NCBI GenBank assembly: GCA_963798455.1 | Contig: CAWCTD010000004.1 | Span: 1,054,001-1,118,000, forward strand | Source: CAWCTD01 sp963798455 | GTDB lineage: Bacteria > Acidobacteriota > Terriglobia > Bryobacterales > Bryobacteraceae | Direction of reading: 5' to 3' | DNA: 64,000 bases | In this document: positions 25,565 to 34,045 of the stretch, piece by piece | Numbering within the stretch: the stretch's first letter is position 1 | Layout of the letters: each line of letters starts with the position of its first letter | Position numbers and translations under genes: made by a program | Notes under the pieces: generated by a model | Seen by the model: only the letters and a program-made list of their open reading frames with translations | Told to the model about the DNA's origin: nothing | Database searches by the model: none

Positions 25565-27868
25565 TCACTTCGCTTTCGCCGGCAGCGTGTAGTACTCGTA
25601 GATATTCTTCCAGGTAAACTCGCCGCCCGGTTGAATATCCATGGCGATGTAGGGCTCCATCGCGAGTACGGCCCGGATGGACCACAGCGGCTCCCTGGCG
25701 AGCGGGCGGTCCGCGGTGATCCTCATCCCGGCGCCCACCTTGGTGTTCTCGATGACGATCTCGGTGTCTTTGAGGCTGTCACTGGAGCTCTGGAACGCCA
25801 CGGAAACCGTCTCTCTGCCCTCCAGAGTCTTCAAGTATACGATCTGGTTCCCGCGGACCTCGGCAAGCGCTTTGTTGGGAGGGCGAGTTGTCTGAATCGG
25901 GAACGGCACCTTGATCGTGAAATCCGGTCCGGTGGGCTGCTTGTCGAGCACCAGGAAATTGTGGTTGTACACGGTGCCCTGGATCGCACGGCGTCCGGTG
26001 TTCTTCAGGCTGTGCTCCAGCGCCATCTCCGGCTTGCCCTTCGTGAGCCGCACGACCTTTCGGTAGACGTAGGCATAGCCCGAGGCCGGGTCGGAAAGCT
26101 CCTGGGTGAATTCCACCGAATCGCGATTCTTCTTGACCGTCCACTTGCCGGGGTCCACGATCTCGTACAGCTTGACATGGTCGTAGTTCGCATCGTCTTT
26201 GCGCAGCACGCCTATGCCGATTTTGATGAAGGTCCCGCCGGGCTTGGCCTCGGCCCACCCAAGGGCGCTTCCGTCGGTTTGGAACTCGTCCACCGGACCG
26301 ATGGTTGCGGAGCAGGGTGAGGCCACTAACTCCGATCCTTCGTAAGTGAAGTCGTGGACCTTCGGATCGATCCTGTTGAACCACGGCCCGTAGTAGTCAT
26401 GGCCCTTGTATTCCAGGCTGTAGATGACTCCGGACCAATCGAACCGGGTCGCGCGATAGTACCCGTTCTTGGCATCCGGCAGGTAGAGCTTCGCCCGTAT
26501 CTGCCCATTTGCGATTTCAGCCCGCGGGAGATCGGCTGCGAGGCTTGGCGGCGGGCTGATGAAGAGGCTCAGCAGCAGGGTCCCCGCCAGGCCAACCACC
26601 GCCACGATCGACTCCATCACGGTCCAAATCTGAAAGGTCTGTCGTATGGTCATGTTGTAATACTCCTTGAACATCCAGAATCCGATGTCATTCATGTGCG
26701 AAAACATCAGGCTGCCCGAGGTAGTGGCGATCACCAGCAGTTCGGGCGCAACACCCGACCCCGGAACCAGCGGCAGCACCACGCCCGCCGCCGTGATGGC
26801 CGCGACGGTGGCCGACCCGACCGCCAGGCGCAGCAACGCCGCGACGCACCAAGCCGCCAGGATAGGCGAGATCCGGACCTCGGCCGCAACGGCCTTGATC
26901 GCGTCCCCGGTCCCGGCGTCCAACAGAACCTGCTTAAACGCGCCACCGGAGGCAATTATAAGCAAAACCATGGACACGCTGGCCACTCCCGCACCGGCGC
27001 TTGCCATGATCGATTCGACGCTGCGGCCACGGCGCACGCCGAGTGTGTAGAAAGCCACCAGGACCGCGGCGAACAGCGCGATCGTAGGATCGCTCGCAAA
27101 CTGGGCCGCGGCTGCCGCCTTGCCCTGCACTCCGGCGATGGACGCCAGAGCCCCCGCCAGCATCAGTAGCACGGGGATCAGCGTGGTGAAGACACTTATG
27201 GCCACGCCGGGCAATTGTTCCCGGGTAAACTCACGCGGCGTGTACAGATTCGCAGGCGGGTGGCTTTGCAGCCCCTTGAAAAACCGCGCCAGAACCGGCC
27301 CCGCCAGAATGGTGGCCGGCACCGCCAGCAGCAGTCCGTACAGCAGAGTCCGGTTCACGTCGGCGTGGTACAGGACGGCGATGGACATGGGCGCGGGATG
27401 GGGCGGCAAATAGCCGTGCGTCACGGAGAGTGCCGCGGACAAAGGAATTCCCAGCATCATGAGTGGCAGTTTGCGCGTAACCGAAAGGGTGTAGATGAGG
27501 GGGATCAGCACCAGGAAGCTGGCGTTGTAGATCATCGGCAGGCCGACCAGGAAGCCGGTCACCAGCACTGCCACCTCCACACGCGATTCGCCGAGCCCGC
27601 GCACCAGTGCGTAGCTGATGGAGTGCGCCGCGCCGCTCTCCTCGATCATCTTGCCGAGCACCGCCCCAAACACCAGGATCAGCGCCAGGCTGCCCATGGT
27701 GTCCCCAATCCCCTTGAGCACCGACTGGAGCGTCGCCGCCGGCGTCATGCCGTTGGCGAGGCCCACGAAGAAGCAGGCGAGAATCAGCGCCAAAAAGGCG
27801 TTCAGCTTGACGCGCGCGATCAGGACCAGCAGCAGCAGAATGGAAAGGCCCAGAACCAGCAGCGTCAT
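25565..27868 (-). CDS. GntP gluconate permease fused to a periplasmic sugar-binding-type domain
   Basis: This 767-residue protein begins MTLLVLGLSILLLLV and overlaps the previous stop by ATGA. Residues 1-450 or so are a GntP-family H+:gluconate permease with about twelve membrane segments (SYALVRGLGESRVEVAVLV, THGYLPPHPAPMSIAVLYHA, FSHMNDIGFWMFKEYYNMT). After a last helix near residue 450 a second domain of about 310 residues follows, with YYRATRFDWSGVIYSLEYKG, DYYGPWFNRIDPKVHD and VYNHNFLVLDK. That domain resembles uncharacterised exported proteins with a galactose-mutarotase-like beta fold. The fusion is one uninterrupted frame. It may hold or epimerise the substrate before import. Confidence 0.78.
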   Translation of the reverse strand: MTLLVLGLSILLLLVLIARVKLNAFLALILACFFVGLANGMTPAATLQSVLKGIGDTMGSLALILVFGAVLGKMIEESGAAHSISYALVRGLGESRVEVAVLVTGFLVGLPMIYNASFLVLIPLIYTLSVTRKLPLMMLGIPLSAALSVTHGYLPPHPAPMSIAVLYHADVNRTLLYGLLLAVPATILAGPVLARFFKGLQSHPPANLYTPREFTREQLPGVAISVFTTLIPVLLMLAGALASIAGVQGKAAAAAQFASDPTIALFAAVLVAFYTLGVRRGRSVESIMASAGAGVASVSMVLLIIASGGAFKQVLLDAGTGDAIKAVAAEVRISPILAAWCVAALLRLAVGSATVAAITAAGVVLPLVPGSGVAPELLVIATTSGSLMFSHMNDIGFWMFKEYYNMTIRQTFQIWTVMESIVAVVGLAGTLLLSLFISPPPSLAADLPRAEIANGQIRAKLYLPDAKNGYYRATRFDWSGVIYSLEYKGHDYYGPWFNRIDPKVHDFTYEGSELVASPCSATIGPVDEFQTDGSALGWAEAKPGGTFIKIGIGVLRKDDANYDHVKLYEIVDPGKWTVKKNRDSVEFTQELSDPASGYAYVYRKVVRLTKGKPEMALEHSLKNTGRRAIQGTVYNHNFLVLDKQPTGPDFTIKVPFPIQTTRPPNKALAEVRGNQIVYLKTLEGRETVSVAFQSSSDSLKDTEIVIENTKVGAGMRITADRPLAREPLWSIRAVLAMEPYIAMDIQPGGEFTWKNIYEYYTLPAKAK

Positions 27869-28851
27869 GCGGCCTCGGGCGGATTCTGCGAGGTCAGCAG
27901 ATTTCGGCATGCCGCGAGCACAAAGCGCGCGAAGTTGCCTCCCAGGTACGCCTGAGCGGATTCAGCATCCATCAGGCTTTGAAGCATGGCCCGGAAACCG
28001 CCGAAGTTCCAGCTCAGGCGGCCGTACGGGGCATCGCTGCCGCAGAAGAGGTGGCCGGAATAAGGCGGTCCAGCGAGTTGATACGACATGAAGTCGCTCT
28101 CCATGTGCGGGTCGCGCTTTGCGCTGAGCACGTAATGGATGTTGGGCCGCCGCAGTCCCAGCTCGCGCGCTGCCTGATACAGCGCCTCCGCCTCCAGGTA
28201 GCCCGCGCCGCCGCCGCCCATGTGCACCGCGAGGAGCGGATGATCGGGATGGCGGAGCGAGACCGCCTCAAGCCCCTCGGCCGGGGTGAAGGGCGTATCG
28301 GCCCCGAAGTGAAAGGCAGGGACCGCCCCCATCTCGACAATGCGATCCACCACTCGCAGGACCTCCGGGCTGTCGATGGGATAGCGGTTCTGGGCCGGAT
28401 TCATCTTCACGATGGGAAAACCAAACTCACGCACGAAAACCTCGGCCAGCCGCAGCGCGCTCGCGAGCCCGCAGGCCTTGGGGTCGGTCCACCCCGCCGG
28501 GATGAACTTGTTCGGATAGCGTTCGGCGGCATCGCGGATGTAGCGATTCGAGGCCAGGAGGGCCTCGGCGTTGCAATCGGGATCATCGGTATAGACCGTA
28601 GCCGCGGGGTTCTGCCAGATAAGCGCCATATCCACCGCAGCCGTCTCCATTTCGCGCAGAATATCCTCGGCCGAGACCGGGCGTCCATGGTAATAGCCGG
28701 GTTCCGACTCGTACCGCTGGCGGGCCGGTCCCGTCAGGCTGGCCAAGTCGGTGGCGTGCGTGTCCGCATCGATCACCAGCCGGTCCTGGTTCTCCTCGAG
28801 AAACGAAGCCAGCCGCCGGAGGGAACCGAGAGCGTTGGGGGTCATGGTCAT
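27865..28851 (-). CDS. amidohydrolase-2 family metal-dependent hydrolase
   Basis: This roughly 328-residue protein has the amidohydrolase-2 (TIM-barrel) pattern: VIDADTHATDL at the start, IPAGWTDPKACGL, FPIVKMNPAQNRYPID, AFHFGADTPFTP, LAVHMGGGG and LFCGSDAPYG near the end. The first motif has DxH where many members have HxH. Family members hydrolyse lactones or decarboxylate, so a sugar lactonase role would suit this locus, though that is inference. I chose the start at 28851, 11 bases after the preceding stop with GGA upstream; further in-frame codons lie inside the hydrolase gene. Its stop overlaps the permease start. Confidence 0.72.
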   Translation of the reverse strand: MTMTPNALGSLRRLASFLEENQDRLVIDADTHATDLASLTGPARQRYESEPGYYHGRPVSAEDILREMETAAVDMALIWQNPAATVYTDDPDCNAEALLASNRYIRDAAERYPNKFIPAGWTDPKACGLASALRLAEVFVREFGFPIVKMNPAQNRYPIDSPEVLRVVDRIVEMGAVPAFHFGADTPFTPAEGLEAVSLRHPDHPLLAVHMGGGGAGYLEAEALYQAARELGLRRPNIHYVLSAKRDPHMESDFMSYQLAGPPYSGHLFCGSDAPYGRLSWNFGGFRAMLQSLMDAESAQAYLGGNFARFVLAACRNLLTSQNPPEAA

Positions 28852-28862
28852 AGGTGCGGTCC

Positions 28863-30287
28863 TTAGCGCGGCGCCGCGAAGAAAGTCATGACCCCGCGGG
28901 ATGGCACCTCGCACTCGATCCAGCCGTCCGCTAGGGGGACGTCTCCAGCCGCCCGGTACTTGGCTGCGTCATCCGTGACGAACGAGGAGAATCGGGTCGC
29001 CGCAGTGCCTGTCACCCGAATGCGCGCCTTGGCCGGCGCCGAAGAGGTATTGAGCACTACGAACGCGTCCGGCTGCTTGGTTCCGTTCGCCGCAAATGCC
29101 ATGAGACCCAGGCCGCCCCGCGGTTGAGACACCGAGGCCACTGCCATGCCGGGCAGTCCGGCTCGGGAGACCTGCTTGTAGAAGTAGTATCCGGGCTCGA
29201 CGGTGTAGCCGCCCTTGCCATCCACGCGAAAGGCGGTGCCCGGATTGGGGTCGCCGCCAATCCAGGTGGCGGTCTGGATCGCCGCCCAGGGAATCATGCC
29301 GTTCACTTGCGCGCGGTAGATCTGCTGCCGGATCGACTCCACAAACGATACATCCATCTTGCCCCAGGACATGGACGTGGTCCAGGCATGCAGGTCAGGA
29401 CGCTTGATCCGCAGCAACTCGGCGCTGGCGCCGATGTTCTGGCTGATGTCGCCGAAGCCATGGCTGGTGATTAGGCCAAGGTTCTTGAGCGCCTCGGGAT
29501 CGCTGTTGATGGCCCACGAGATGCCGGTGAGCGCGAAGTTCCTCCAGGAACTGGTCTCACCGGGAGTCAGGCCGACGTCACGCAAGCCCTGCCGGTCCAT
29601 CATGGGCCGCATGAAGCGGAGGAAGTCGACCACCTGCGAGCTGTGCCAGTAGAGATTGAAGTCGTGCCTCTCCTCTCCGGCCGTGGAGCCATCCGAGGGC
29701 CAGCGGTAGAACTCCTCGCCCTCGTTGTGCAACGAGACGTAGCGGACAGGGAAGCCCTCCTCGTCGCGCAGGAACTTGACCCAGGCGATCATGTACTCGG
29801 CGACGTCTTCTTTACGCGCCTGGTCGAGGTCGCGCCCGCGGACGAAGCGCTGCTGGGTGGTCCACGGTGGCGGTCCGTACATTGTCGTGATGATCTCGAG
29901 ATCGCTGCCGCGCGCCCTGGTCCGGGCGAGGCCCTCGCGGACGAAGTATCGCATCCACTGGGTGGTTGTCTTGTGATCGAACTTGCCTTTGTCCGATTCC
30001 GTGAGACCTTCCTGGTACGGATCCAGGAACATCTTGACCAGCCCCGGCTTCAGGCCATCCGCACCGAAGATGAGGTCCAGAATCTGGCTGCGTTGCTGTT
30101 CGGAGAGCGTGCTGAAGCCGCCGTATTCCTGGGGCCATTTGCGATAGTCGCGGGTCTGGGCGACCTCCACGTAGTTGACCCCGAAACCGTCCCAGGGCCG
30201 GACGGTCGTGCCGAAATCCACCCAGAGGCCGTCAGTCTGGCAATTCGCTCCGAGCGCAAAAAGGAGAAAGCACAGGATCCGTCGCAT
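28863..30287 (-). CDS. exported GH30-like glycoside hydrolase
   Basis: This 474-residue protein has a signal peptide (RRILCFLLFALGANC, possibly with a lipobox cysteine) and a TIM barrel starting RPWDGFGVNYVEVAQT, the usual opening of GH30. Seen are EIITTMYGPPPWTT, VSLHNEGEEFYRWP (candidate acid/base glutamate after Asn) and SHGFGDISQNIG. A beta-rich C-terminal domain follows (ALNTSSAPAKARIRV-type text: VVLNTSSAPAKARIRV). GH30 enzymes cleave beta-linked xylans, glucuronoxylans or glucans. It is first in the operon with the amidohydrolase and the permease, which suggests release of a uronic-acid sugar, then conversion and uptake. Confidence 0.68.
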   Translation of the reverse strand: MRRILCFLLFALGANCQTDGLWVDFGTTVRPWDGFGVNYVEVAQTRDYRKWPQEYGGFSTLSEQQRSQILDLIFGADGLKPGLVKMFLDPYQEGLTESDKGKFDHKTTTQWMRYFVREGLARTRARGSDLEIITTMYGPPPWTTQQRFVRGRDLDQARKEDVAEYMIAWVKFLRDEEGFPVRYVSLHNEGEEFYRWPSDGSTAGEERHDFNLYWHSSQVVDFLRFMRPMMDRQGLRDVGLTPGETSSWRNFALTGISWAINSDPEALKNLGLITSHGFGDISQNIGASAELLRIKRPDLHAWTTSMSWGKMDVSFVESIRQQIYRAQVNGMIPWAAIQTATWIGGDPNPGTAFRVDGKGGYTVEPGYYFYKQVSRAGLPGMAVASVSQPRGGLGLMAFAANGTKQPDAFVVLNTSSAPAKARIRVTGTAATRFSSFVTDDAAKYRAAGDVPLADGWIECEVPSRGVMTFFAAPR

Positions 30288-30370
30288 GGCGAATGACAGC
30301 GTAACGCGCCGGAGTCAGGTGTGGCAAGTTCCCGGATTCTGATATGCTCATTCGCAGACGGAAGGAGGGA

Positions 30371-31225
30371 ATGAAGAACACCGCTATTCTGCTCATCGAC
30401 TGTCCCGATCGCCGGGGCATCGTGGCCACCATCGCCAACTTCCTCTACTCGCACGGCGCCAACATCGTTCACGCCGACCAGCACCAGGACAACGAGCTGC
30501 AACTGTCTTTCATGCGGGTCGAGTGGTCGCTCGACGGCTTCGACCTGGAGCCGGCTCGCTTCGCGGGCCAGTTCCAGCCCATCGCCGAAGAGTTCCACAT
30601 GCGCTGGCGGCTGGAGTATTCCTCCGCGCCGGCTTCGGTGGCGATCTTCGTTTCCCGCGAGCAGCACTGCCTGCTGGACCTGCTGCACCGTCACCAGAAC
30701 GCCGAGTTGGGCTGCCAGATCCCGCTGATCGTGAGTAATCACCCGGACGCCGGGCGTTTCGCGGACTTCTATGGCATCCCCTTTCACCACATCCCCGTGG
30801 AGGCCTCGACCAAGTCCCAAGCCGAGCAGAAGCAACTGGCGCTGCTGGAGGAGAACAAGGTGGACCTGTTGGTTCTGGCCCGGTACATGCAGATCCTGTC
30901 ACCGAACTTCGTGGCGCGCTACCCGGAGCGGATCATCAACGTCCATCATTCCTTCCTACCGGCATTCAGCGGGGCACGGCCCTACCAGGCCGCCTTCCGG
31001 CGCGGCGTGAAGCTGATTGGGGCGACCAGCCACTACGTGACGGCGGTGCTCGACGAGGGCCCGATCATCGAGCAGGATGTGACGCGCGTATCTCACCGTT
31101 ACGAACTGGAGGACTTCACCGAAAAGGGGCGCGACCTGGAGCGCATCGTTCTCTCCCGCGCCGTGCGCTGGCACCTGGAGCACCGCATCCTCTGCTACGC
31201 CAACAAAACAGTCGTCTTTGATTAA
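30371..31225 (+). CDS. purU: formyltetrahydrofolate deformylase
   Basis: This 284-residue protein has an N-terminal ACT domain (ILLIDCPDRRGIVATIANFL) and a C-terminal formyl-transferase-type hydrolase domain with NHHSFLP-like text (NVHHSFLPAFSGARPYQAAF) and IGATSHYVTAVLDEGPIIEQ. These are the standard PurU motifs. It releases formate from 10-formyltetrahydrofolate in the cytoplasm, balancing the one-carbon pool. The start MKNTAILL fits the family; AGGAGG lies just ahead of it, closer than usual, while the ATG nine codons upstream has no ribosome site. It is transcribed away from the sugar operon and is probably unrelated to it. Confidence 0.93.
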   Translation: MKNTAILLIDCPDRRGIVATIANFLYSHGANIVHADQHQDNELQLSFMRVEWSLDGFDLEPARFAGQFQPIAEEFHMRWRLEYSSAPASVAIFVSREQHCLLDLLHRHQNAELGCQIPLIVSNHPDAGRFADFYGIPFHHIPVEASTKSQAEQKQLALLEENKVDLLVLARYMQILSPNFVARYPERIINVHHSFLPAFSGARPYQAAFRRGVKLIGATSHYVTAVLDEGPIIEQDVTRVSHRYELEDFTEKGRDLERIVLSRAVRWHLEHRILCYANKTVVFD

Positions 31226-31239
31226 GGGTTCTCTCCCGC

Positions 31240-31273
31240 GCGCGGAAGCCGGACGGCACGGCGGCTTCCGCGC
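31240..31273. terminator. strong hairpin between convergent genes
   Basis: GCGCGGAAGCCG (31240-31251) and CGGCTTCCGCGC (31262-31273) are perfect 12-base arms with a ten-base loop, 15 bases after the purU stop and 43 bases from the end of the convergent PEGA gene. No T-run follows on either side, so it may act as a bidirectional or processing hairpin. Confidence 0.55.
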
Positions 31274-31315
31274 AACCGGCACAGACCGGCGACTGACCGC
31301 TGCCCGCAACGCGAC

Positions 31316-31798
31316 TCAGAAGCCGGGTGAGATCTTCAGCGTTTTGCCGCTCAACACGTAGACGCGTCCCGCGTATTTCGGATGGCCCGCGGCGCGGACC
31401 TCGATGTTGTGGGCTCCGGTCCTGAGCCACATGTCCTTTACCTGGCTTGTGGTGCCGGCATAGGCGCCGTCAATGAACACCTCCGCGTCCTTGAGGTGTG
31501 TCTCGATCTTCAGCTTGCCCATCCCTGCGGGCGTAGAGTAGCCGTAGCCCCAATAGGGCCCGCCACCCCAATAGGGTCCCCAAAACCAGGGGTCATAGAA
31601 ACCGTAGGGACGCACAACGAAACCTCCGCCGAACCCCCCTCGGAATCCCCCGTGGAATCCACCCCCGTCATGATCAAAACCACCTCGGAATCCACCTCCG
31701 CCGCGACCACCACCACCCCGGGCCGCCGCTGGGACTGCCGTAAGGCAGAGCCCCATGACTGCCACCGCCAATCCTTTGCCCAACTGTTTTGTCGTCAT
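31316..31798 (-). CDS. exported glycine-rich PEGA-domain protein
   Basis: The start MTTKQLGKGLAVAVMGLCLT opens a signal peptide ending VPAAARG. A low-complexity stretch of Gly, Arg, Phe, His and Asp follows (repeats of GGFRGGF and GGGFHGG), then Tyr/Trp/Gly-rich text. A C-terminal PEGA-like domain contains LKIETHLKDAEVFIDGAYAG and HNIEVRAAGHPKYAGRVYV. At 160 residues it is a small surface or periplasmic protein of unknown role. The longer frame upstream to 32062 overlaps the aldolase gene and is not coding. Confidence 0.7.
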   Translation of the reverse strand: MTTKQLGKGLAVAVMGLCLTAVPAAARGGGGRGGGGFRGGFDHDGGGFHGGFRGGFGGGFVVRPYGFYDPWFWGPYWGGGPYWGYGYSTPAGMGKLKIETHLKDAEVFIDGAYAGTTSQVKDMWLRTGAHNIEVRAAGHPKYAGRVYVLSGKTLKISPGF

Positions 31799-31964
31799 CG
31801 CAATCACCGTTCTACTCCACTGGCTAGCAATTTCGATGCCATGTGCTATCTCGTTGTTTTGCAGTATATTACGCGGACGGTCCCCGTCTTTGGTGGCCCA
31901 AATCCACCGCCTCGGTGGAACTCGGCCTGAGCAGGAGTTGCAGATGCGGGACAGGTGACCAGCC

Positions 31965-32849
31965 TCAACCGCGCAAACCCTTGAACGCTTCTTCGATTTC
32001 CCTCTTGGCTTCTGGGGTTGGGGGGGCGAGCGGCAGACGGCAGGGGCCTCCGTAGTAACCATTCAAGTCCATGGCGTACTTGAGGCCGGGGATTCCGTAC
32101 TTCGCGGTCACCAGATAGCTGGCGCGGCCGATGCGATTCTGCCAATCGAGGCCCGCCTCAGCGTCCCGGGTGCGGTGCGCTTCCCAGATGGTGATCGCGC
32201 AATAGGGCACGGCGTTGGTGTACGCCGGCACGGCCCCGCCGGCGCCCGCCGCCAAGGATGGCCAGAGCGCGGGCTCCGATCCCACCAGCACCTGAAAGCC
32301 CGGTTTGACCTCGCGGATCATCTGCATGACCTTCGCCAGATTTCCGGAGCTCTCTTTGATTGCGATGACGTTCGGATGGTGCGAGAGCCGCGCGACCACT
32401 TCGGCCGGAATGTCGAGCCCCGTCGCTTGCGGGAAGTTGCAAATGATGACCGGAATTTTCGCCTGGTCCGCGACGGCGCGAAAGTGAAGCGTCTGCGCCT
32501 CCTGGCCACTCACGAGACTCTTGTAGTAGTGAGGCGTCGACACCAGGGCGGCCTGGTAGCCGATATCAGCCGCCTGGTTCGTCAGCCGGACCGTCTCGCG
32601 AACGCTCTCCCTGCCCGTGCCCGCGATCAGCAGCTTGCCCGGCGCGGCACATTCCCCCACCCACTCCCAGAGGGCGGCCTTTTCTTCAGCCGTAAGCATG
32701 ACGCTCTCGCCCGTGGAACCGCACACCACGTAACCGGAGAGGCCCGTGAGGTTCCACTTCTCGAGGTTGTGCTTGACCTTGGCTCTGTAAAGGTCGCCTT
32801 TGTGGTCAAAGGGCGTGGCGATCGGCAGAAAAATGCCGCCGAGCTTCAT
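31965..32849 (-). CDS. dihydrodipicolinate synthase/N-acetylneuraminate lyase family aldolase
   Basis: This 294-residue TIM-barrel aldolase starts MKLGGIFLPIATPFD. It has the family motif VVCGSTGESVMLTAEEK, a tyrosine in STPHYYK and the Schiff-base lysine in VIAIKESSGN. The normally conserved YNxP motif reads CNFPQATG, so the catalytic tyrosine is replaced by cysteine and the DapA arginine is absent; it is therefore not a lysine-pathway DapA. A 2-keto-3-deoxy sugar-acid or hydroxyoxoglutarate aldolase role would suit the neighbouring dehydratases, but the missing tyrosine leaves activity uncertain. The 166 bases downstream, to the PEGA gene, show nothing recognisable. Confidence 0.78.
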   Translation of the reverse strand: MKLGGIFLPIATPFDHKGDLYRAKVKHNLEKWNLTGLSGYVVCGSTGESVMLTAEEKAALWEWVGECAAPGKLLIAGTGRESVRETVRLTNQAADIGYQAALVSTPHYYKSLVSGQEAQTLHFRAVADQAKIPVIICNFPQATGLDIPAEVVARLSHHPNVIAIKESSGNLAKVMQMIREVKPGFQVLVGSEPALWPSLAAGAGGAVPAYTNAVPYCAITIWEAHRTRDAEAGLDWQNRIGRASYLVTAKYGIPGLKYAMDLNGYYGGPCRLPLAPPTPEAKREIEEAFKGLRG

Positions 32850-32883
32850 AGCGGTGTAAGGGCCGGGCATGCCCGGCCCGATA

Positions 32884-33180
32884 TCATGCCACCTTGACGA
32901 AAATGATCACCAGCGTGTAAAGCGCCAGCGATTCGATCAGTACCAGGCCCAGCAGCAAGGCGAACCGGATGGCGGCTGAGGCGGAAGGATTCCGGGCCAT
33001 CCCTTCTGCCGCGGCAGCCACGGCCTTCCCTTGAGCAAGGCCGCAGACGCCCGAGGCGATGGCCATCGAGAAGCCCGAGGTTATGGCGACCCACTTCTGG
33101 TCGGCTTGCGGCGTCTGCGCAAGGATCGGGCCGGCCAGCAGCAGGAACACGGCCATCATCAGCAGCAACTTCACTTTCAT
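32884..33180 (-). CDS. atpE: ATP synthase F0 subunit c with signal peptide, Na+-type site
   Basis: This 98-residue protein starts with a signal-like helix (MKVKLLLMMAVFLLLAGPIL) before the two-helix hairpin of subunit c. Helix 1 has GLAQGKAVAAAAEGMARNP and helix 2 has LLGLVLIESLALYTLVI with the ion-binding glutamate. Gln in helix 1 and Glu-Ser plus Tyr five residues after the Glu match the Na+-binding set of the Ilyobacter c-ring when aligned from the loop arginine. AAGGAG precedes the ATG. No other ATP synthase gene lies in this window, so it stands apart from the usual atp operon. It lies 34 bases before the aldolase gene and may share its transcript. Confidence 0.85.
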   Translation of the reverse strand: MKVKLLLMMAVFLLLAGPILAQTPQADQKWVAITSGFSMAIASGVCGLAQGKAVAAAAEGMARNPSASAAIRFALLLGLVLIESLALYTLVIIFVKVA

Positions 33181-33605
33181 TTGGTGTTTCTCCTTTTCCT
33201 ATGAATCGCTCCAGGAGGTGGTTCCCGTCATCCTCTTACAGCCGGGCTCACACTGGAAGCGGCATGAAGCCTGTATGCGAACCAATATCATCCCACAAAA
33301 GAAGTCAGCCTGATCCGGCCCCGGCCGCCCGTGATGACAAACCGACATCGCGCGACGACTGAAGCAACGGAAGGAAGCAGGGCGTTAGGCGAGATTCACC
33401 CTGGCGTCCATCTGTACGAGGAGAAAGGGCATGGGTCTCGTGAGACGCAGGGCCGACTCGGCGCGCCGGTGGCGTCGCAGCCCCAGCCCCCCATCTGCGC
33501 AGAATCCAGGTGCTATACTTAGGGTGCGTTTGACCGCCCCGCCAGACTGGGCCGATGATCCTGTTCGCCTGGAATAGCCAGCCTTCAAATGACAAGGAGA
33601 TTGAC
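33181..33605. other. divergent intergenic region between atpE and the RRM gene
   Basis: This 425-base stretch has no gene I can support. It holds the AAGGAG of atpE at its left end. An extended -10 element TGCTATACT (33511-33519) and an AAGGAG (33594-33599) serve the RRM gene at its right end. The short frames in it lack ribosome sites and family resemblance. Confidence 0.55.
33511..33519 (+). promoter_or_regulatory. extended -10 promoter element of RRM gene 1
   Basis: TG-C-TATACT is an extended -10 box without a clear -35. It would give a leader of about 85 bases before the GTG at 33606. The stretch from CAGGTG at the box through CCCCGCC downstream resembles the leader of the second RRM gene (37525), indicating a shared element. 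Confidence 0.5.
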
Positions 33606-33896
33606 GTGAAGAACATTTATGTAGGCAACTTGGATTTCGGCGCCACGGAAGAGTCGATTCGCTCGCTCTTTCAACCGTATGGAGCTATAGAACGTGTCAG
33701 CTTGGCGACGGACCGCGACACCGGCCGATCGAGAGGTTTTGCCTTCGTCGAAATGACGGACGCCGCGGAAGCCGACCGCGCCATCGAGGCCCTGAACGGC
33801 ACGAACCTGGGAGGTCGCGCGCTCAACGTGAACGAGGCTCGGCCGAAGACAGGTGGCGGCGGCGGGTCTCGCGAGCGTCGCACGCCCCGCTGGTAG
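33606..33896 (+). CDS. small RRM-type RNA-binding protein, copy 1
   Basis: This 96-residue protein is a single RNA recognition motif with a short basic Gly/Arg tail (KTGGGGGSRERRTPRW). RNP2 reads NIYVGNLDF and RNP1 reads RGFAFVEM, both complete, so it should bind single-stranded RNA. Similar small RRM proteins in bacteria are often cold-induced. The start is the GTG at 33606 with AAGGAG six bases upstream, matching the TTG start of the paralogue; an upstream ATG frame adds unrelated residues. A cold-shock-like gene follows 149 bases later, and the same pair recurs at 36595-37525 on the other strand. Confidence 0.88.
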   Translation: MKNIYVGNLDFGATEESIRSLFQPYGAIERVSLATDRDTGRSRGFAFVEMTDAAEADRAIEALNGTNLGGRALNVNEARPKTGGGGGSRERRTPRW

Positions 33897-34045
33897 TCCC
33901 ACCCCGGTCTTGCTGCACAGTGTGCGCCGGCGGTGCAGACACCCGATTACCCTGAGGGATCGGGGAACGGAGTGTTTTCGGCAGAGGGCGGATCAGCATC
34001 GCCGTTTGCCGCCCCGCAATGTTTGACCAGCAGAGGTTCTCTTCC

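Noticed and set aside
31600..31740. Tandem repeat or CRISPR-like pattern in the PEGA gene
   Set aside because: The repetition is a coding low-complexity Gly/Phe/Arg stretch with uneven units, not direct repeats with spacers. No CRISPR array was seen anywhere in the window.
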